From the NCBI GenBank assembly GCA_044867805.1, contig JBIOVQ010000100.1, positions 1-13,709 on the forward strand: 13,709 nt of DNA, given 5' to 3'. Shown here in pieces: positions 12,324 to 13,709 of this stretch (the first letter of the stretch is position 1; the number at the start of each line of letters is the position of its first letter). Both the position numbers and the translations under genes were made by a program. Under the pieces are notes generated by a model. That model was given only the letters and a program-made list of their open reading frames with translations. It made no database searches and was not told the DNA's origin. The stretch comes from SG8-41 sp044867805 (GTDB taxonomy: Bacteria > Pseudomonadota > Gammaproteobacteria > Burkholderiales > SG8-41).

Positions 12324-13074
12324 TTTTCCGGCCTTCCAGGATCAGTTCCGCCAGGAGGAGATCCTCCGGAAAAGTGACCTTGATGTTGCGCGTGTCGCCC
12401 ATTACCAGCCTGGGCTTCAGGCCCATGCCCTCGATGGCGCACGCCTCGTCCGTCACGACGGCGGGATCGGCCGCGCGCAGCGCCTCGATCAGCAGCCGGT
12501 AGCGGAACATCTGGGGCGTTTGCGCGAGCCACAGGTTCTCGCGCGGCTCGGTCGCCGCCACGCGCGACTCGCGGTTGGCGCGCTTCAAGGTGTCCGCGGC
12601 CGGGACGGCCAGCAGCCCGCCGGTGTCGTCCTCGTCGAGCTCGCCGAACAGGCGGTCGATTTCCTCGCGCCCGAGGCACGGGCGCGCGGCATCGTGCACC
12701 AGCACCCAGTCCGCGGCAGCGATGACGTCGCGCGTGGCGAGCAACCCGTTGAACACGCTGGCGGCCCGCGTCTCGCCGCCGCAATAGAGCGGCTTGAGGC
12801 GCGCGCCGAATTCGCTCCAGTCGAACCGCCGGAACCGCTCGTCGCCCTGCGCGAGCACCACGAACACCTGCTCGATGCGCGGATGCAGCGCGAGCGCCCG
12901 CAGCGCGTGATGGAGCAGCGGCCGCCTGGCGATCTCCAGATATTGCTTGGGAAGCCCCGCGCCCAGGCGGGCGCCGGAACCGGCGGCCGGGATCAGGGCA
13001 TGGGCTCGGTTCAAGGAAGAAGCCTGCTGTTCTTTCAGGGATTTTATCAGCAACGGCTGTTGCGGCCCGCGCAT
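12241..13074 (-). CDS. ispD: 2-C-methyl-D-erythritol 4-phosphate cytidylyltransferase with repeat-encoded tail
   Basis: IspD joins CTP and MEP to CDP-ME in the MEP pathway. From ATG 13074 there are 277 residues against about 230 usual. Motifs are LIPAAGSGARLGAGLPKQYL at 27-46, VLVHDAARPCL at 124-134, AQTPQMFRY at 184-192, TDEACAIE at 208-215 and NIKVTFPEDLLLAE at 230-243. The native end is near residue 248. The last 29 residues (beginning RKIAAKTPRTPRN) are translation of a CTTGGCG-family arm and its flank, in a frame without the stop that the same repeat gives ispF. The start may instead be TTG 13014, which has family-like length, AGCAGG upstream and an extended -10 at 13049-13041. ATG 13074 was kept as the only ATG. 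Confidence 0.93.
   Translation of the reverse strand: MRGPQQPLLIKSLKEQQASSLNRAHALIPAAGSGARLGAGLPKQYLEIARRPLLHHALRALALHPRIEQVFVVLAQGDERFRRFDWSEFGARLKPLYCGGETRAASVFNGLLATRDVIAAADWVLVHDAARPCLGREEIDRLFGELDEDDTGGLLAVPAADTLKRANRESRVAATEPRENLWLAQTPQMFRYRLLIEALRAADPAVVTDEACAIEGMGLKPRLVMGDTRNIKVTFPEDLLLAELILEGRKIAAKTPRTPRNTRMNIKTRRKVRAQTR
13041..13049 (-). promoter_or_regulatory. Extended -10 (TGATAAAAT) inside the annotated 5' end of ispD
   Basis: On the minus strand TGATAAAAT combines the TGn extension with TAAAAT. If it is used, transcription starts near 13034 and IspD must begin downstream, for example at TTG 13014. No -35 is evident. Confidence 0.35.
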
Positions 13075-13102
13075 TTGAAAAACTGTCCGCCGGGCGCATA
13101 AT
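13075..13102 (+). promoter_or_regulatory. Sigma-70 promoter for the AmmeMemoRadiSam B gene
   Basis: TTGAAA (13075-13080) and CATAAT (13097-13102) each match consensus at 5 of 6 positions and are 16 bases apart. The start point would be near 13109, which rules out the ATG at 13101 and favours the ATG at 13113 on a nearly leaderless mRNA. Confidence 0.5.
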
Positions 13103-13112
13103 GGCCCGTCTC

Positions 13113-13709
13113 ATGCAGCAGCCCGCACCGTTCATACGCATGCCGGCCGTAGCCGGCATGTTCTATCCCGGCGAGAGCCGCGAGCTTGCGCAGAATCTCG
13201 CGCAGATGCTCGGCACCGCCGCGCACGACGCGCCGGAGCGCACGGTGCCCAAGGCGATCATCGCGCCGCACGCGGGCTACATCTACTCCGGGCCCGTCGC
13301 CGCCAGCGTCTACGCGCTGCTCGCGCCGGCGCGCAGGCGCATCACGCGCGTCGTGCTGCTCGGGCCGACGCATCGCGTGGCGGTGCGCGGACTGGCGCTG
13401 CCCGGATGCCGCGCGTTCGCCACGCCCATCGGCACGGTCGAGATCGACAAGCCGGCGATCGATGTGCTGCGCGGCCTGCCGCAGGTCGTGGTCAGCGCGC
13501 AGGCGCATGCGCTCGAGCACTCGCTGGAGGTCCACGTGCCGTTCCTGCAGACGGTGATCGAGCGGTTCACGCTGGTGCCGCTCGCGGTCGGGCAGGCGAG
13601 CGCGCAGGAAGTCGCGGATGTGATCGATGCCTTGTGGGGCGGGCCCGAAACGCTGATCGTCGTGAGCTCCGACCTGCCCCACTATCTTGCCTACAACGAT
13701 GCGCAGGCG
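13113..13709 (+). CDS. AmmeMemoRadiSam system protein B (MEMO1 family), 5' part
   Basis: The frame is open to the window end; 199 residues are visible of a protein usually near 260-280. MEMO-family blocks are PAVAGMFYPGES at 11-22, APHAGYIYSGPVAASVYALL at 51-70 (H53), LLGPTHRVAV with H87, EHSLEVHVPFLQ at 135-146, and VVSSDLPHY at 183-191. The fold is that of class III extradiol dioxygenase-like proteins. In prokaryotes it commonly accompanies an AMMECR1 protein and a radical SAM protein of undefined function, presumably encoded beyond the window. ATG 13113 was chosen over 13101 because of the promoter position and because MQQPAPFIRMPAVAG fits the family start. Confidence 0.9.
   Translation, partial: MQQPAPFIRMPAVAGMFYPGESRELAQNLAQMLGTAAHDAPERTVPKAIIAPHAGYIYSGPVAASVYALLAPARRRITRVVLLGPTHRVAVRGLALPGCRAFATPIGTVEIDKPAIDVLRGLPQVVVSAQAHALEHSLEVHVPFLQTVIERFTLVPLAVGQASAQEVADVIDALWGGPETLIVVSSDLPHYLAYNDAQA

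Noticed and set aside
11554..12330. CRISPR array suggested by repeated CGCCAAG/CTTGGCG units
   Set aside because: Units are 8-9 bases without unique spacers, lie in both orientations, and there are no cas genes.
13139..13160. Perfect 9-bp palindrome (CATGCCGGC, 4-base loop, GCCGGCATG) near the start of the MEMO gene
   Set aside because: It encodes the conserved MPAVAGM stretch, so codon constraint in GC-rich DNA explains it adequately; it is not evidence of an operator by itself.

Overview
The window is GC-rich and looks like a betaproteobacterium. The evidence is an OmpR/EnvZ-type pair whose response regulator is close to enterobacterial OmpR, an ispD/ispF block, ThpR, an AmmeMemoRadiSam protein B and TACAAT/TATAAT-type promoters. 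The genus cannot be named from sequence alone. I find no rRNA, tRNA, CRISPR array or recognisable transposase gene.

Layout. 1-149: 3' end of an isocitrate/isopropylmalate/tartrate dehydrogenase family gene. 150-411: non-coding, with a foldable inverted repeat. 412-720: small membrane protein. 858-1211: RidA-family protein. 1275-2411 (minus): orphan DGQHR-domain protein. 5827-2708 (minus): probable export operon of a small secreted protein, a DUF1800 protein and a DUF1501 protein. 6022-8139 (plus): ompR and an envZ-like kinase. 8230-9132 (minus): SMP-30/gluconolactonase-like protein. 10207-9275 (minus): cyclic-nucleotide-binding-domain protein followed by a MAPEG membrane protein. 13074-10354 (minus): ispD, a GxxExxY protein, ispF and thpR, forming a terpenoid-precursor block interrupted by the GxxExxY gene. 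13113-13709 (plus): start of an AmmeMemoRadiSam system protein B.

The striking part is what lies between the genes. Nearly every gap holds an array of short degenerate words arranged as two inverted arms. Three unrelated words repeat with an exact 7-base period: GTGAATC at 1226 and 6743, GTCGAAA at 3881, CAGTTGG at 8133. Two further words repeat every 8-10 bases and end in AGCC...GGCT: CTTGGCG at 9167, 10884, 11565 and 11690-12323, and TTCCGTG at 743. These arrays sit so close to the genes that they supply the stop codons of ompR, envZ, DUF1800 and ispF, run into the 5' end of thpR, and are translated as a tail on IspD.

The best candidate for an undescribed system is the CTTGGCG family. Two copies are small gene-less inverted-repeat elements (96 and 159 bp). 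A third pair of the same 31-base arms (29/31 identical) brackets the GxxExxY gene, which has a PD-(D/E)XK-like nuclease motif and lower GC, and which splits ispD from ispF. This suggests a cassette whose gene and ends belong together, with the smaller elements as its empty derivatives. A 59-base exact direct repeat whose flanks have diverged lies at the ispF edge of that cassette. Mobility is inferred, not shown.
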